NCBI RefSeq assembly: GCF_022846615.1
Contig: NZ_AP025637.1
Location: 5,295,001 to 5,359,000, forward strand
DNA: 64,000 nucleotides
Reading direction: 5' to 3'
Source: Roseomonas fluvialis
GTDB taxonomy: Bacteria > Pseudomonadota > Alphaproteobacteria > Acetobacterales > Acetobacteraceae
Shown here: one piece after another, positions 1-8,311 of the stretch
Layout of the letters: each line of letters opens with the position of its first letter
Numbering within the stretch: position 1 is the stretch's first letter
The notes under the pieces: generated by a model
Databases searched by the model: none
What the model was told of the DNA's origin: nothing
Seen by the model: only the letters and a program-made list of their open reading frames with translations
Translations under genes and position numbers: made by a program

Positions 1-639
1 CAAGCGGTGCTGAACACGCTGGTGGCGTCGGTTCTGGGCTGCGCGGTCGGCTACGCGCTGGGCTTCGCCCTGGCGACACTGCGGCTGCCGCAGGTGATGC
101 CGGTCGCGCCCGTACGCGCGGCGGCCATACTGTGGGTCGAGGCCTTCCGCCGCATCCCGTTCCTGGTGCTGCTGCTGCTGGTGTTCTTCCTGAGCCAGGC
201 GCTGAAGCTCGAAGCGCCGCTCTGGGCCATCGCCGTCAGCGCCGTTGCCATCCGCATGTCGGCGCTGGCCGCCGAGAATGTCCGCGCCGGCTACGAAAGC
301 GTTCGGCCCCAGCAATGGGAAGCCGCGCTCACCATGAACATCCCGGCGCTGAGCGCGCTGCGTCGCGTGGTGCTGCCGCAATCCTGGCGGGTCATCCTGC
401 CGCCCTCGATCGTGCATGTGCTGTCGATGGTGAAGGAGACGTCGCTGGTCTCTCAGATCGGCTTCATCGAGATCACCTTCGCGGCGAAGATGCTCACCCA
501 GCGCGGCTTCAGCGCCATGATCACCTACGGCACGGCGCTGGTGCTGTATTTCTGCGTCTCCTGGGCGCTGGCCTCGCTGGCGCGGGCGGCGGAACGGCGG
601 CTGGTGACGCGGCCGGTCCTTACAATCCCGACGCCTTGA
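1..639 (+). CDS. PAAT-type amino-acid ABC transporter permease, 5' end outside window
   Basis: The frame is already open at base 1, so the true start lies upstream of the window; the GTG at 7 is only the first in-frame start-like codon. The product is a HisM/GlnP-type inner-membrane permease with several hydrophobic segments and an EAA loop (around LRRVVLPQSWRVILPP) that would contact the ATPase. It aligns nearly end to end with the permease at 6687-7376 (shared FRRIPFLV, PQSWRV, RGFSA), so it belongs to a second polar amino-acid importer whose other genes lie to the left. Its stop overlaps the convergent DapA-family gene by 20 bases. The substrate cannot be read from the sequence. Confidence 0.9.
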   Translation, partial: QAVLNTLVASVLGCAVGYALGFALATLRLPQVMPVAPVRAAAILWVEAFRRIPFLVLLLLVFFLSQALKLEAPLWAIAVSAVAIRMSALAAENVRAGYESVRPQQWEAALTMNIPALSALRRVVLPQSWRVILPPSIVHVLSMVKETSLVSQIGFIEITFAAKMLTQRGFSAMITYGTALVLYFCVSWALASLARAAERRLVTRPVLTIPTP

Positions 640-1534
640 GCGCGGCGCGCAACGCGGCGGCATCGGCCTCGTCCACCGGCGGCTGTGGCGGGCGCACCGT
701 GGCGTCGGGGATGATGCCCATCTCGCGCAGGCACCATTTCAGCCGCGCGGTGGCACGCCCGCCCGGCGGCGCGCCGTAGATTGCCTCGGCCAGAGGTTCC
801 AGGCGTTCGTGCAGAGCGCGCGCCGCCGGGAGGTCATTGGCGCGCACCGCGGCATCGAGGGCGACGATCTCATCCGGCATCAGGTCGGCCAGCGAGACCA
901 GGCTGCCATCGCTGCCGTGCACCATGCAGGCGAGCAGATGCTCGTCCCCGCTCGCACACACCGCGACATCCGGGCGCAGGCGCTTCACCTGGCGGCGCAG
1001 CGCGTCGTAGCCGTCAACCTCCCACCCGCCTTCCTTGATCCCGACGACGGCCTCGATCTTCAGCAGCTCGGCCATCGTCTCGGGCGTGAAGCCCATGCGG
1101 CCGGCGGCGTGGTGCGCCTGGAACAAGAAAAGCGGGATGCCGGGCACGGCGTCGGCGATGATGCGGTGGTGCAGCACGGCCATGGCGGTGGTCTGCGCGA
1201 GCGCGAAGGCGTTGGGCAGGAAAACCATGATGGCATCCGCGCCGGCAGCCTGCGCGTCCTTTGCCTCCTCCGCCGCTTCCAGCGAGGATTCCGCGTTCAC
1301 GCCGGCCACCACCAGGCGGGACGCATCCACGGTGGCGCGCGTGACCTCGACCGCGCGCGCCTTCTCGGCGCGGGAGATCACGTAGTTCTCGCCCGCATGC
1401 CCGTTGATCAGCACGCCGCGGATGCCAGGGCGCATCACGCAGTGCGAGGTGTGCACCGCATAGGCTTCCCAATCGGGCGAGAAATCCGCGCGCATCGGCA
1501 GCACGGTGCTGGGGTAGATGCCGTGGAACGTCAT
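620..1534 (-). CDS. DapA/N-acetylneuraminate lyase-superfamily protein
   Basis: A 304-residue TIM-barrel protein of the dihydrodipicolinate synthase/NAL superfamily. The Schiff-base lysine is K167 (GIKEGG). Two signatures of true DapA are absent: the Thr-Thr pair of the GTTGE loop is replaced by NGHAGE (44-49), and the Tyr-Asn of the YNxP loop by F138-Q139. It is therefore unlikely to make dihydrodipicolinate. Family members beside flavin oxidases include the deaminase/dehydratase of hydroxyproline breakdown (pyrroline-4-hydroxy-2-carboxylate deaminase), which fits the context but is inference. The ATG at 1534 gives an ATGA overlap with the upstream oxidase gene; the longer open frame upstream is antisense to real coding sequence. 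Last gene of a four-gene minus-strand operon. Confidence 0.85.
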   Translation of the reverse strand: MTFHGIYPSTVLPMRADFSPDWEAYAVHTSHCVMRPGIRGVLINGHAGENYVISRAEKARAVEVTRATVDASRLVVAGVNAESSLEAAEEAKDAQAAGADAIMVFLPNAFALAQTTAMAVLHHRIIADAVPGIPLFLFQAHHAAGRMGFTPETMAELLKIEAVVGIKEGGWEVDGYDALRRQVKRLRPDVAVCASGDEHLLACMVHGSDGSLVSLADLMPDEIVALDAAVRANDLPAARALHERLEPLAEAIYGAPPGGRATARLKWCLREMGIIPDATVRPPQPPVDEADAAALRAALKASGL

Positions 1535-2643
1535 GCGGCGTTGCTCCGTGCGTTCAGCAGGCGATCGATCGGGAACAGCGGCAGCTCCGGTTCCTGGCCC
1601 AGCACCGCCTGCGCCAGGATGCGGCCCATGTAGGGACCGCTGGTGTAGCCCGAATGCACGCTGCCGATGATCCACGCGTTGTCGATGCCGGGGATGGGGC
1701 CGATGGCGGGCAGCGCATCCGTGGTCTCGGCTTCCAGTCCCAGCCAGGACCGCAGGACCCGTGCCTCCCGCAGCGCCGGCACGGTATGAGCAGCAAGGCG
1801 GACGTTGCCGAGGAAATTCTCCGGCCGCACCGCGACACCGCCGCGCGCGCGGTCGCCGATCCCCTGCCAACCACCGCCGATCAGCACGGACCCATTCGCG
1901 TATTGCTTCAGGCTGAGCAGGCCCGACGCCACGCCCAGCACCGTGCGCATCACTGGCGACATCCGCTCCGTCACGACGAGCTGGTTCACGAGCACCTTGA
2001 TCGGCAGGTCGATACCCAGCCAGGTCGCCATGTCCTGCAGCCAGACGCCGCCCGCCAGAACCAGTCGTGTTGCGCGCACGACGCCCACGGGGGTCTCCAG
2101 CGCGAACCGCCCATCCACGCCGCGCACCGGCGTGTTCTCCATCAGCGCGACGCCCGCTTCCAGCAGCGCGGGGCGAAACGCGCGACCCGTCAGATAGGCC
2201 GAGGTGAAGCCGTCGATCGGGCAATGCCCCGCCAGCTTCACGCCATCGGCCAAACCGGGTTCGATGCGCTGCGCGGCGCGCCCGTCGATCAGTTCGATCG
2301 GCGCACCGGCGGCGCGGCGGATGCGCGCGCGTTCCTCCAGCATCGCCACCTCGCCATCGGTGAAGGCGACCGACAGCCCCGGGCAGGCGGTGGCCAGCAC
2401 GTCACCGCCGGTGCACCAGGCGGGCATGGTCAGCCACATCTCATGCGCCCGCAGCGCGTAGGGGATCAGCGCGGCGCGCGTCATCTGCATGGTCAGCGTG
2501 CCGGCATTCACGCCGGAGGCCTCGCGACAGATCTCGCCGCGGTCGAGCAGCGCTACGCGCATCCCACCGCGCGCAAGGAACAACGCTGTGGAGCACCCCA
2601 TCACCCCGGCGCCGACCACTGCCACGTCGAAGGGCGCGGTCAT
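1531..2643 (-). CDS. DadA/HcnC-type FAD-dependent amino-acid oxidoreductase subunit
   Basis: A 370-residue DAO-family flavoprotein. The dinucleotide-binding motif VVGAGVMGCSTA sits near residues 9-20, followed by the typical EASGVNAG segment, and the C-terminus carries the second flavin contact region (GSVHSGYTSGP). It resembles the catalytic subunit of three-part oxidases such as HcnC, octopine/nopaline oxidase subunit B and D-hydroxyproline dehydrogenase, which oxidise an amine next to a carboxylate. Both ends overlap neighbours by four bases (ATGA), implying translational coupling with the HcnB-like and DapA-like genes. The exact substrate is not visible. Confidence 0.88.
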   Translation of the reverse strand: MTAPFDVAVVGAGVMGCSTALFLARGGMRVALLDRGEICREASGVNAGTLTMQMTRAALIPYALRAHEMWLTMPAWCTGGDVLATACPGLSVAFTDGEVAMLEERARIRRAAGAPIELIDGRAAQRIEPGLADGVKLAGHCPIDGFTSAYLTGRAFRPALLEAGVALMENTPVRGVDGRFALETPVGVVRATRLVLAGGVWLQDMATWLGIDLPIKVLVNQLVVTERMSPVMRTVLGVASGLLSLKQYANGSVLIGGGWQGIGDRARGGVAVRPENFLGNVRLAAHTVPALREARVLRSWLGLEAETTDALPAIGPIPGIDNAWIIGSVHSGYTSGPYMGRILAQAVLGQEPELPLFPIDRLLNARSNAA

Positions 2644-4037
2644 ATCGGTGCCGCCGCCGGCACGGGAATGTCCGCGTAGTCGAAGGCGCCGAGGATCGCC
2701 TCCATCGGCACCGGCCGCAGCGGTATGCGGCCGGTAGAGAAGCCGACATGGGCCACCGGCACGCCGCGCGCGGCGGCGAGCAGCGCGCCCGCCGCCTCGC
2801 CGCACATGCGCCCCTGGCAGGGCCCCATGCCGCAGCGGGTGAAGTGCTTGAGCTGGTTCAGCGTGGCGGCGCCATCCGCGGCCGCGGCATCGATCGCTGC
2901 ACGCGCGACGCCTTCGCAGCGGCAGATGATGGTGTCGGGCGGGATGACGGCCACCATTGCGGGCCGCAGCGCCATGATCCCTGCCATCGCGGCACCGGCG
3001 CGCCGCGCGCGGGCCAGCGTCGCATCCTCGGGCGCCTCGGGCGCCAGGCCGAGATCCTGCAGCGCCGCACGCGCCGCCACGCGCCCCGCGGCCGGTGCCG
3101 CCGCCGCCCCGCGCACGCCGGCGCCATCGCCAGCGGCATAGAGCAACGTCACACTGGTGCGCTGCCGCGCGTCCAGCACCGGCACCCATCCGCCATCCTG
3201 GGCGCGATGCTCATGGCGCGCCCGATAGGTGCGCGTGGCCTCGGTGGCAGGCACCAGGCCGTGACCGATGCACAGCGCATCCGCGTCGAAGCAGCGGTCG
3301 CCCACGCGCACGCGGGCCAGGACGCCATCGCCCTCCGCCGCCGTGACCGTGGCTCCGTGGAGAACCGGCACGCGCGCGGCGACCAGCTTTGCCCGCCAGG
3401 CCGCACCCTGCGCCAGAAGATCCGGCCGCGCGGCCAGTCCCGGCAGGGCACGCAGCCATTCGCCACGCGTCGCTGCATCCACGACCGCCACGACCTTCCC
3501 GCCACCCGCCAGCACTTTCGCCGCGACCGCGTAGAGCAGCGGGCCCACCCCCGCCACCACCACGCGCCGCCCGGGCAGGACGCCTTGCGCCTTCAGCAGG
3601 ATGGTGGCCGCCGCCAACCCGATCACGCCCGGCAGCGTCCAGCCCGGGAAGGGGATGATGCGTTCATGCGTACCCGTACACAGCACCAGCGCGCGCGCCG
3701 TTACGGTAAAGGGCACGCCATCCGCGCCGAGCGCAGACAGCGTGAAGGGCGCCGCATCACTGCCCTGCGGCACCAGCGGCCCGCCACCGAGGCCCCAGAC
3801 GCGGCAGCCGGTGCGGAGTTCCGCGCCGCTCGCGGCCAGGGCGGCGCGCAATGCATCGCCGGTGCGGCGGTCGGCATCGGCGGGCAGCGTGAAGCCCGCC
3901 GGCGGCGCCCGGTAGACCTGCCCGCCCGGCAGCGGCGATTCCTCCAGCAGGACCGTGCGCGCGCCACGCGACGCGGCTTCGGTTGCGGCGGCCATGCCCG
4001 CCGGGCCGCCGCCCAGCACTGCGACGTCGTGCATCAT
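2640..4037 (-). CDS. HcnB-type FAD/NAD(P) oxidoreductase with C-terminal BFD-like [2Fe-2S] domain
   Basis: A 465-residue protein with an N-terminal FAD-binding motif (VLGGGPAGMAAA), a second nucleotide-binding motif (VVVAGVGPLLYAV) mid-protein, and a C-terminal cysteine set (CRCEG, then CGMGPCQGRMC) of the BFD/[2Fe-2S] type. This is the layout of HcnB, octopine oxidase subunit A and related electron-transfer subunits that accept electrons from a DadA-like partner. Two adjacent ATGs (4037 and 4034) overlap the preceding TGA; the first gives an ATGA overlap and the second a TGATG. Encoded between its ferredoxin-like and oxidase partners. Confidence 0.9.
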   Translation of the reverse strand: MMHDVAVLGGGPAGMAAATEAASRGARTVLLEESPLPGGQVYRAPPAGFTLPADADRRTGDALRAALAASGAELRTGCRVWGLGGGPLVPQGSDAAPFTLSALGADGVPFTVTARALVLCTGTHERIIPFPGWTLPGVIGLAAATILLKAQGVLPGRRVVVAGVGPLLYAVAAKVLAGGGKVVAVVDAATRGEWLRALPGLAARPDLLAQGAAWRAKLVAARVPVLHGATVTAAEGDGVLARVRVGDRCFDADALCIGHGLVPATEATRTYRARHEHRAQDGGWVPVLDARQRTSVTLLYAAGDGAGVRGAAAAPAAGRVAARAALQDLGLAPEAPEDATLARARRAGAAMAGIMALRPAMVAVIPPDTIICRCEGVARAAIDAAAADGAATLNQLKHFTRCGMGPCQGRMCGEAAGALLAAARGVPVAHVGFSTGRIPLRPVPMEAILGAFDYADIPVPAAAPI

Positions 4038-4306
4038 GCCGACGTCACCACCTGGCCCGCCACCACCGGTGTCAAGCAGGCCTGCACCAGCCGGCCATCC
4101 ACGCGCAACAGGCATTGCTGGCAGACGCCCATCATGCAGAAGGTGGTGCGGGGCCGGGCGGGATCATCGCCCTCGCCGAAGCGCCACAGGCCTTCCGCGA
4201 TCAGCGCGGCTGCGAGGCTCTCGCCGGCATGCGCGCGCACGGGATTGCCGCCCACCATGATCGTGACGGCGGCAGGTCGGGCCACACCGGAAATGCGCAG
4301 GTCCAT
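4034..4306 (-). CDS. HcnA-type (2Fe-2S)-binding ferredoxin-like subunit
   Basis: A 90-residue protein with the plant-ferredoxin-type cysteine pattern: CMMGVCQQC in the middle and a fourth cysteine in QACLTPV near the C-terminus. Small proteins of this family form the third subunit of HcnABC-like and opine-oxidase-like complexes. First gene of the minus-strand operon. The ATG at 4306 is chosen because the longer frame upstream has no domain content and would cross the divergent promoter region. The 106 bases to the plus-strand ATPase start are the only room for divergent promoters. Confidence 0.88.
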   Translation of the reverse strand: MDLRISGVARPAAVTIMVGGNPVRAHAGESLAAALIAEGLWRFGEGDDPARPRTTFCMMGVCQQCLLRVDGRLVQACLTPVVAGQVVTSA

Positions 4307-4412
4307 GACGCGAGGATAGGCACGCGCGCCGCGCGCGCAACTCCCGCGCGGGCTTGACGCGACGGCGCTTCGCCCTGAACCATGGCGGAAATCAAGACCC
4401 GGGATATCTCGC

Positions 4413-5153
4413 TTGGCGTTCCTTTCCATCGCAGGACTGACCGTGAGCTACAGCGGCAAGGCCGACGTGCTGCGCGATGTCTCGCTGGAGGTCGAACGCG
4501 GCGAGGTGGTGGGGCTGATCGGCCCCTCCGGTTCGGGCAAATCGACCATCCTGCGCACGCTGGTCGGGCTGATGAAGCCCAAGGCGGGGCGGGTCAGCGT
4601 CGACGGCGCGCCGGTGGACTATTCCAGCCGTGGCAGCCTGCGCGCCGCGCGCGACCGCTTCGCCATCGTGTTCCAGCAGTACAACCTGTTCCAGAACATG
4701 ACGGCGCTGCGCAACGTGGCGATCGCGCCGACGCTGGTGAAGAAGCGTGACCGCGCACAGGTCGAGACCGAGGCCCGCGCGCTGCTCGCCCGCGTCGGCC
4801 TGGCCGAGAAGGTCAACGCGTATCCGGACGAACTGTCCGGCGGGCAGCAGCAGCGCGTGGCAATCGCGCGTGCGCTCGCGCTCAAGCCCGACATCCTGCT
4901 GCTGGACGAAGTGACCGCGGCTCTCGACCCGGAACTGGTGGGCGAGGTGCTCGACACCATCCGCGCCCTGCAGCGCGACGGCATGACCATGCTGATCGTC
5001 AGCCACGAGATGGGCTTCATCCGCGAAGTCGCCTCCCGCGTGGCATTCCTCGACCAGGGATCGGTGGTCGAGATCGGCCCTCCGGCCGAGATCTTCGATG
5101 CGCCGAAAAGCCCGCGCCTGCGCGACTTCACATCCCGAATCCTGCGCCATTGA
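4413..5153 (+). CDS. PAAT-type amino-acid ABC transporter ATP-binding protein
   Basis: A 246-residue GlnQ/HisP-type ATPase. Walker A is GPSGSGKST (37-45), signature LSGGQQQR (141-148), Walker B ILLLDE (161-166) and the switch histidine is in IVSHEMG. The D-loop region reads DEVTAALD rather than the commoner DEPTSALD. The start is TTG at 4413: no ATG or GTG lies upstream in frame before the divergent operon, and the protein then starts at the family's usual point. Together with 5179-7376 it makes a complete importer (ATPase, receptor, two permeases). Confidence 0.9.
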   Translation: MAFLSIAGLTVSYSGKADVLRDVSLEVERGEVVGLIGPSGSGKSTILRTLVGLMKPKAGRVSVDGAPVDYSSRGSLRAARDRFAIVFQQYNLFQNMTALRNVAIAPTLVKKRDRAQVETEARALLARVGLAEKVNAYPDELSGGQQQRVAIARALALKPDILLLDEVTAALDPELVGEVLDTIRALQRDGMTMLIVSHEMGFIREVASRVAFLDQGSVVEIGPPAEIFDAPKSPRLRDFTSRILRH

Positions 5154-5178
5154 CGGCGCGGCAACCAGGAGAACGAGC

Positions 5179-6003
5179 ATGACCGACCGCCGGGCCATCT
5201 TCGTGGGTGGCGCAGCCGCCGCCGCGGCCGCTGCCACGCTGCTGACGCCGAAGGAAGCCTCCGCACGTTCGCTCGAGGACGTGCTGCGCGGCGGCGAACT
5301 GCGCGTGGGGGTCAACCCCACTCTGCCGCCGCGCGCCCTTTTCAACGATCGCAACGTGATCGACGGCTTCGAACCCGAAGTCGCCGCCGCCATCGCGCAG
5401 AAGCTGGGCGTGCGCCTCGTCCTCCAGGCCGTGGGTTCGCCGGAGCGCATCCCGATGGTGGCGTCCGGACGCATCGATTTCGTGATGGGCGCGATGTCCC
5501 GCACCAGCGAACGCGCCAAGGTGATCGACTACACCGTGCCGGTGCATTCGGAGAATTACGGCATCGTCTCGGTCGCCGGGCGCGGCCTCACCACCATCGA
5601 GGCGCTGAACAAGCCCGAGGTCACGCTGGCGCAGGTGCGCGGCACCACCGCCATCCCCTACATCCAGCGCGCCATTCCGAATGCGCAGGTGCTGCTGCTG
5701 GACAACTACCCCGACCGCAACCGCGCCATCGCACAGGGGCGCGCGCAGGCATCGTTCGACGGCATCGACGCGGTGCGCTTCGCGCTGCGCCCCTTCCGCC
5801 AGGTGCAGTGGGAGGTCACCGCCGTGCCGTCCTTCGGCGTCACCTATTCCGGCCTGGGTGTGGCGAAGAACAATGATTCGCTGCGCCTGTGGCTCAACAT
5901 CGCACTGTACGAACTGCACACCGACGGGACGATCGAACGCCTGTGGGAGAAGTGGTTCGACGGACCGATGTTCACCAAGGTGCCGGCCAGCCCGTTCTTC
6001 TGA
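5179..6003 (+). CDS. Amino-acid ABC transporter substrate-binding protein
   Basis: A 274-residue periplasmic receptor of family 3 (HisJ/GlnH type). The N-terminus has an Arg-Arg pair and an alanine-rich hydrophobic stretch (residues 3-29), an export signal of Sec or Tat type. The mature part begins with the family's ELRVGVNPTLPP and holds GFEPEVAAAIA and FVMGAMSRTSERA, the usual ligand-lobe segments. The ATG at 5179 is preceded by AGGAG at 5167-5171. It lies between the ATPase and the two permeases. The ligand is unknown; given the oxidase operon next door, an unusual amino acid such as an opine or hydroxyproline is a reasonable guess. Confidence 0.9.
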   Translation: MTDRRAIFVGGAAAAAAAATLLTPKEASARSLEDVLRGGELRVGVNPTLPPRALFNDRNVIDGFEPEVAAAIAQKLGVRLVLQAVGSPERIPMVASGRIDFVMGAMSRTSERAKVIDYTVPVHSENYGIVSVAGRGLTTIEALNKPEVTLAQVRGTTAIPYIQRAIPNAQVLLLDNYPDRNRAIAQGRAQASFDGIDAVRFALRPFRQVQWEVTAVPSFGVTYSGLGVAKNNDSLRLWLNIALYELHTDGTIERLWEKWFDGPMFTKVPASPFF

Positions 6004-6009
6004 GGGCGC

Positions 6010-6684
6010 GTGAACTACAGCCTCATTTACTCGCAGGTCACGCCGCATATCCCCTATCTGTTGGGGGGTGCGGTGCTGACGCTACAGTTGGCGGTGATCT
6101 CCTTCATCGCGGGCTGGGCGATCGGGCTGGTGAATGCGTCGGTGCTGCATTTCGGGCCGCGCCCGGCACGCGCGGCTGTGCAGGCCTACGTCACCTTCTT
6201 CATCAACACGCCGCTGCTGGTGCAGATCTTCTTCATTTTCTTCGTGCTGCCGGATGCCGGTATCCTGCTGTCGCCCTACGCCGCGGTGGCGATCGGCATG
6301 TCGCTCAATGCCGGTGCATATCTGACGGAAATCCAGCGCGCTGGCTTCCAGTCCCTGCGGCGTGAGGAAATCGACGCCGCCACCGCGATGGGATTCTCGG
6401 TGCCGCAGATGGTCTGGTACGTGATCCTGCCGCACATCGCCAAGGCGCTGTACCCGCCACTGTCCAACCAGTTCATCATCCAGGTGATGACCACATCGAT
6501 CGCCTCCATCTTCGCGGTCGAGGAACTGACCGGGCGCGCCTATAACGTGAACTCGCTCACCTTCCGCTCGCTCGAGGTCTTTTCCATCACGGCGCTGATC
6601 TATGTCGTGCTGACGCTCGCCTGCTCGCTGGCGCTGGCGTTGATCGGGCGCTGGCTGTTCCGCGTGAAGGCGAGGATTCTGTAG
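6010..6684 (+). CDS. Amino-acid ABC transporter permease 1
   Basis: A 224-residue HisQ/HisM-type permease with about five membrane spans and an EAA loop around EIDAATAMGFSVPQMVWYV. It starts at GTG 6010, six bases after the receptor's stop. It pairs with the permease at 6687 to form the membrane channel; the two differ in sequence, so a heterodimer is likely, as in HisQM. Confidence 0.9.
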   Translation: MNYSLIYSQVTPHIPYLLGGAVLTLQLAVISFIAGWAIGLVNASVLHFGPRPARAAVQAYVTFFINTPLLVQIFFIFFVLPDAGILLSPYAAVAIGMSLNAGAYLTEIQRAGFQSLRREEIDAATAMGFSVPQMVWYVILPHIAKALYPPLSNQFIIQVMTTSIASIFAVEELTGRAYNVNSLTFRSLEVFSITALIYVVLTLACSLALALIGRWLFRVKARIL

Positions 6685-6686
6685 CC

Positions 6687-7376
6687 ATGTGGGACCAGCT
6701 GATCGAGGACGCGCCGCGCTTCTTCGGCCCCTACAACCTGCTGTTCCTGGGCGAGGCGCTGCTCAACACGCTGCTGCTCTCCTACCTTGGTGCCGCGATC
6801 GGGTTCGCGATCGGCTTCGGTCTGGCGATCGGGCGCCATCCGCGCTTATACGGCGTGCTGCCGTTGCGCATCGCGGCCACTCTCTATGTCGAGGTATTCC
6901 GGCGTATCCCCTTCCTGGTGAAGCTGATGTGCGTGTTCTTCGCCTTCCAGCTCTCGGGCGCGCAGGTGTCGCTGTTCATGGTGGCACTGGTCACCGTTGT
7001 GCTTTCGGCCGCCGCCTTCGCGGCGGAAATCGCGCGGGCGGGCATCGAATCTGTCCCCGCGCCGCAATGGGACGCGGCGGAGGCGATGAACTTCTCCCGC
7101 TGGAAGGTGCTCACGCGCATCGTCGCGCCGCAATCCTGGCGCGTCGCGCTGCCGCCGCTGTTCGGCTATGCGGTGGGCTTCATCAAGTCCACCTCGATCG
7201 CCTCGCAGATCGGCGTGCTGGAACTCACCTACGCGGCCAAGATCCTGAACACGCGCGGCTTCTCGGCCCTGCTGTGCTTCGGCACCATCCTGGTCGTGTA
7301 TTTCCTGATCTGCTGGCCCACCAAGCGCTTCGGCGAAAGGCTGGAAGCGCGACTGGGCCATCGCGCCAAGGCCTGA
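6687..7376 (+). CDS. Amino-acid ABC transporter permease 2
   Basis: A 229-residue HisM-type permease; the ATG is two bases after the stop of permease 1. Its EAA loop includes MNFSRWKVLTRIVAPQSWRV. It is the close paralogue of the truncated permease at the left edge of the window, so two related importers bracket the oxidase operon. The stop codon is followed at once by the ribosome-binding site of the DUF6282-like gene, so that gene is probably co-transcribed. Confidence 0.9.
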   Translation: MWDQLIEDAPRFFGPYNLLFLGEALLNTLLLSYLGAAIGFAIGFGLAIGRHPRLYGVLPLRIAATLYVEVFRRIPFLVKLMCVFFAFQLSGAQVSLFMVALVTVVLSAAAFAAEIARAGIESVPAPQWDAAEAMNFSRWKVLTRIVAPQSWRVALPPLFGYAVGFIKSTSIASQIGVLELTYAAKILNTRGFSALLCFGTILVVYFLICWPTKRFGERLEARLGHRAKA

Positions 7377-7390
7377 GGAGCATCATCGCC

Positions 7391-8311
7391 ATGCCGTTCG
7401 TCCCCCCCGGTACGCACCTGCTGCAGGGTGCCATCGACTGCCACGTGCATTGCGCGCCGCATTTGTCAGGCCGTTCGGTCAACGTGTTCGGGGCGGTGCG
7501 CCAGGCCGCCGCGGCCGGCATGCGCGCCATCGGCATCATGTGCAATTTCCAGAACACCTCGGGCTTCGCGGCGCTGGCGAATGACGAACTGGGTGACCTC
7601 GGCATCGAGGCGTTCGGCGGCCTCATCATGCAGCCCACTGCCGGCGGCGTGACGCTGGAGGCCGCGCGAACCGCCATCGGCTACGGCTATGGCCCGGGCA
7701 CCGGTGCGCGCTTCGTCAGCCTGCCCACCCACCACACGCGCCATGTCGCGACGCGCGAGGGCCGCAGCCCCGCCTTCCTGGAAACCACCTTTTCGGTCCC
7801 CGAGAACGGCCGCATCCCCGACCCTGTGCCGGCGATCATGGAACTCTGCGCCGCGAAGGACGTGGTCTTCGACTGCGGCCACGTCTCCGGCCGCGAAGCG
7901 GTGGCGCTGACCGAGGAGGCGAAGCGCCGCGGCTGCACCCGGATCCGCACGCATTGCTCCCGCTACGCGCTGGAGGAAATCGAGGCCATCACGGCCCTCG
8001 GCGGCTATGCCGAGTTCTCCTTCTTCGTGCTGACGCACGCAACGCAGGTCGGCCTCACGCATGTCGATGAGGAAAAGCACAAGATCGCGTCGAACAGCGT
8101 GATCCAGGACTTCACGCCGCGGCTGCGCGCCGCGGGCGACCGCGCCATCGTCTCCTCCGATGCCGGCGTCTACCTGCTGCCGCCGCCGGTCGAGGCCTTC
8201 CGCGAATACCTCATGCTGATCGAGAGCGAAGGCTTCACCGAGGCCGAGATCCGCCGCATGTCGGCGGAGAATCCGGCCCGGCTGTTCCGGATCGGCGGCG
8301 CTTCAGTGTGA
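7391..8311 (+). CDS. DUF6282-like (amidohydrolase-fold) protein
   Basis: A 306-residue soluble protein beginning near an HxH metal-site motif (DCHVHCAPHL, about residues 17-26). Further histidine/aspartate segments follow: FDCGHVSG, IRTHCSRYA and a late SSDAG, the order seen in metal-dependent amidohydrolases. This matches the DUF6282 family, whose reaction is not established. The ATG at 7391 has GAGGAG eleven bases upstream, overlapping the permease stop, which ties it to the amino-acid importer operon. Convergent with the stress-protein gene, overlapping it by nine bases. Confidence 0.8.
   Translation: MPFVPPGTHLLQGAIDCHVHCAPHLSGRSVNVFGAVRQAAAAGMRAIGIMCNFQNTSGFAALANDELGDLGIEAFGGLIMQPTAGGVTLEAARTAIGYGYGPGTGARFVSLPTHHTRHVATREGRSPAFLETTFSVPENGRIPDPVPAIMELCAAKDVVFDCGHVSGREAVALTEEAKRRGCTRIRTHCSRYALEEIEAITALGGYAEFSFFVLTHATQVGLTHVDEEKHKIASNSVIQDFTPRLRAAGDRAIVSSDAGVYLLPPPVEAFREYLMLIESEGFTEAEIRRMSAENPARLFRIGGASV

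Noticed and set aside
2748-4319. Long plus-strand open frame opposite the HcnA/HcnB-like genes
   Set aside because: It is antisense to genes with clear flavin and iron-sulfur motifs and has low-complexity Arg/His-rich content typical of the complement of GC-rich coding DNA.
4325-4350. GC-rich inverted repeat (CGCGCGCCGCGCGCG) in the divergent gap
   Set aside because: Simple CG alternation forms palindromes by chance in DNA of this composition; no T run or known operator follows.
4354-4359. TTGACG as a -35 box for the amino-acid importer
   Set aside because: No acceptable -10 hexamer lies 16-18 bases downstream, so it was not listed as a promoter.
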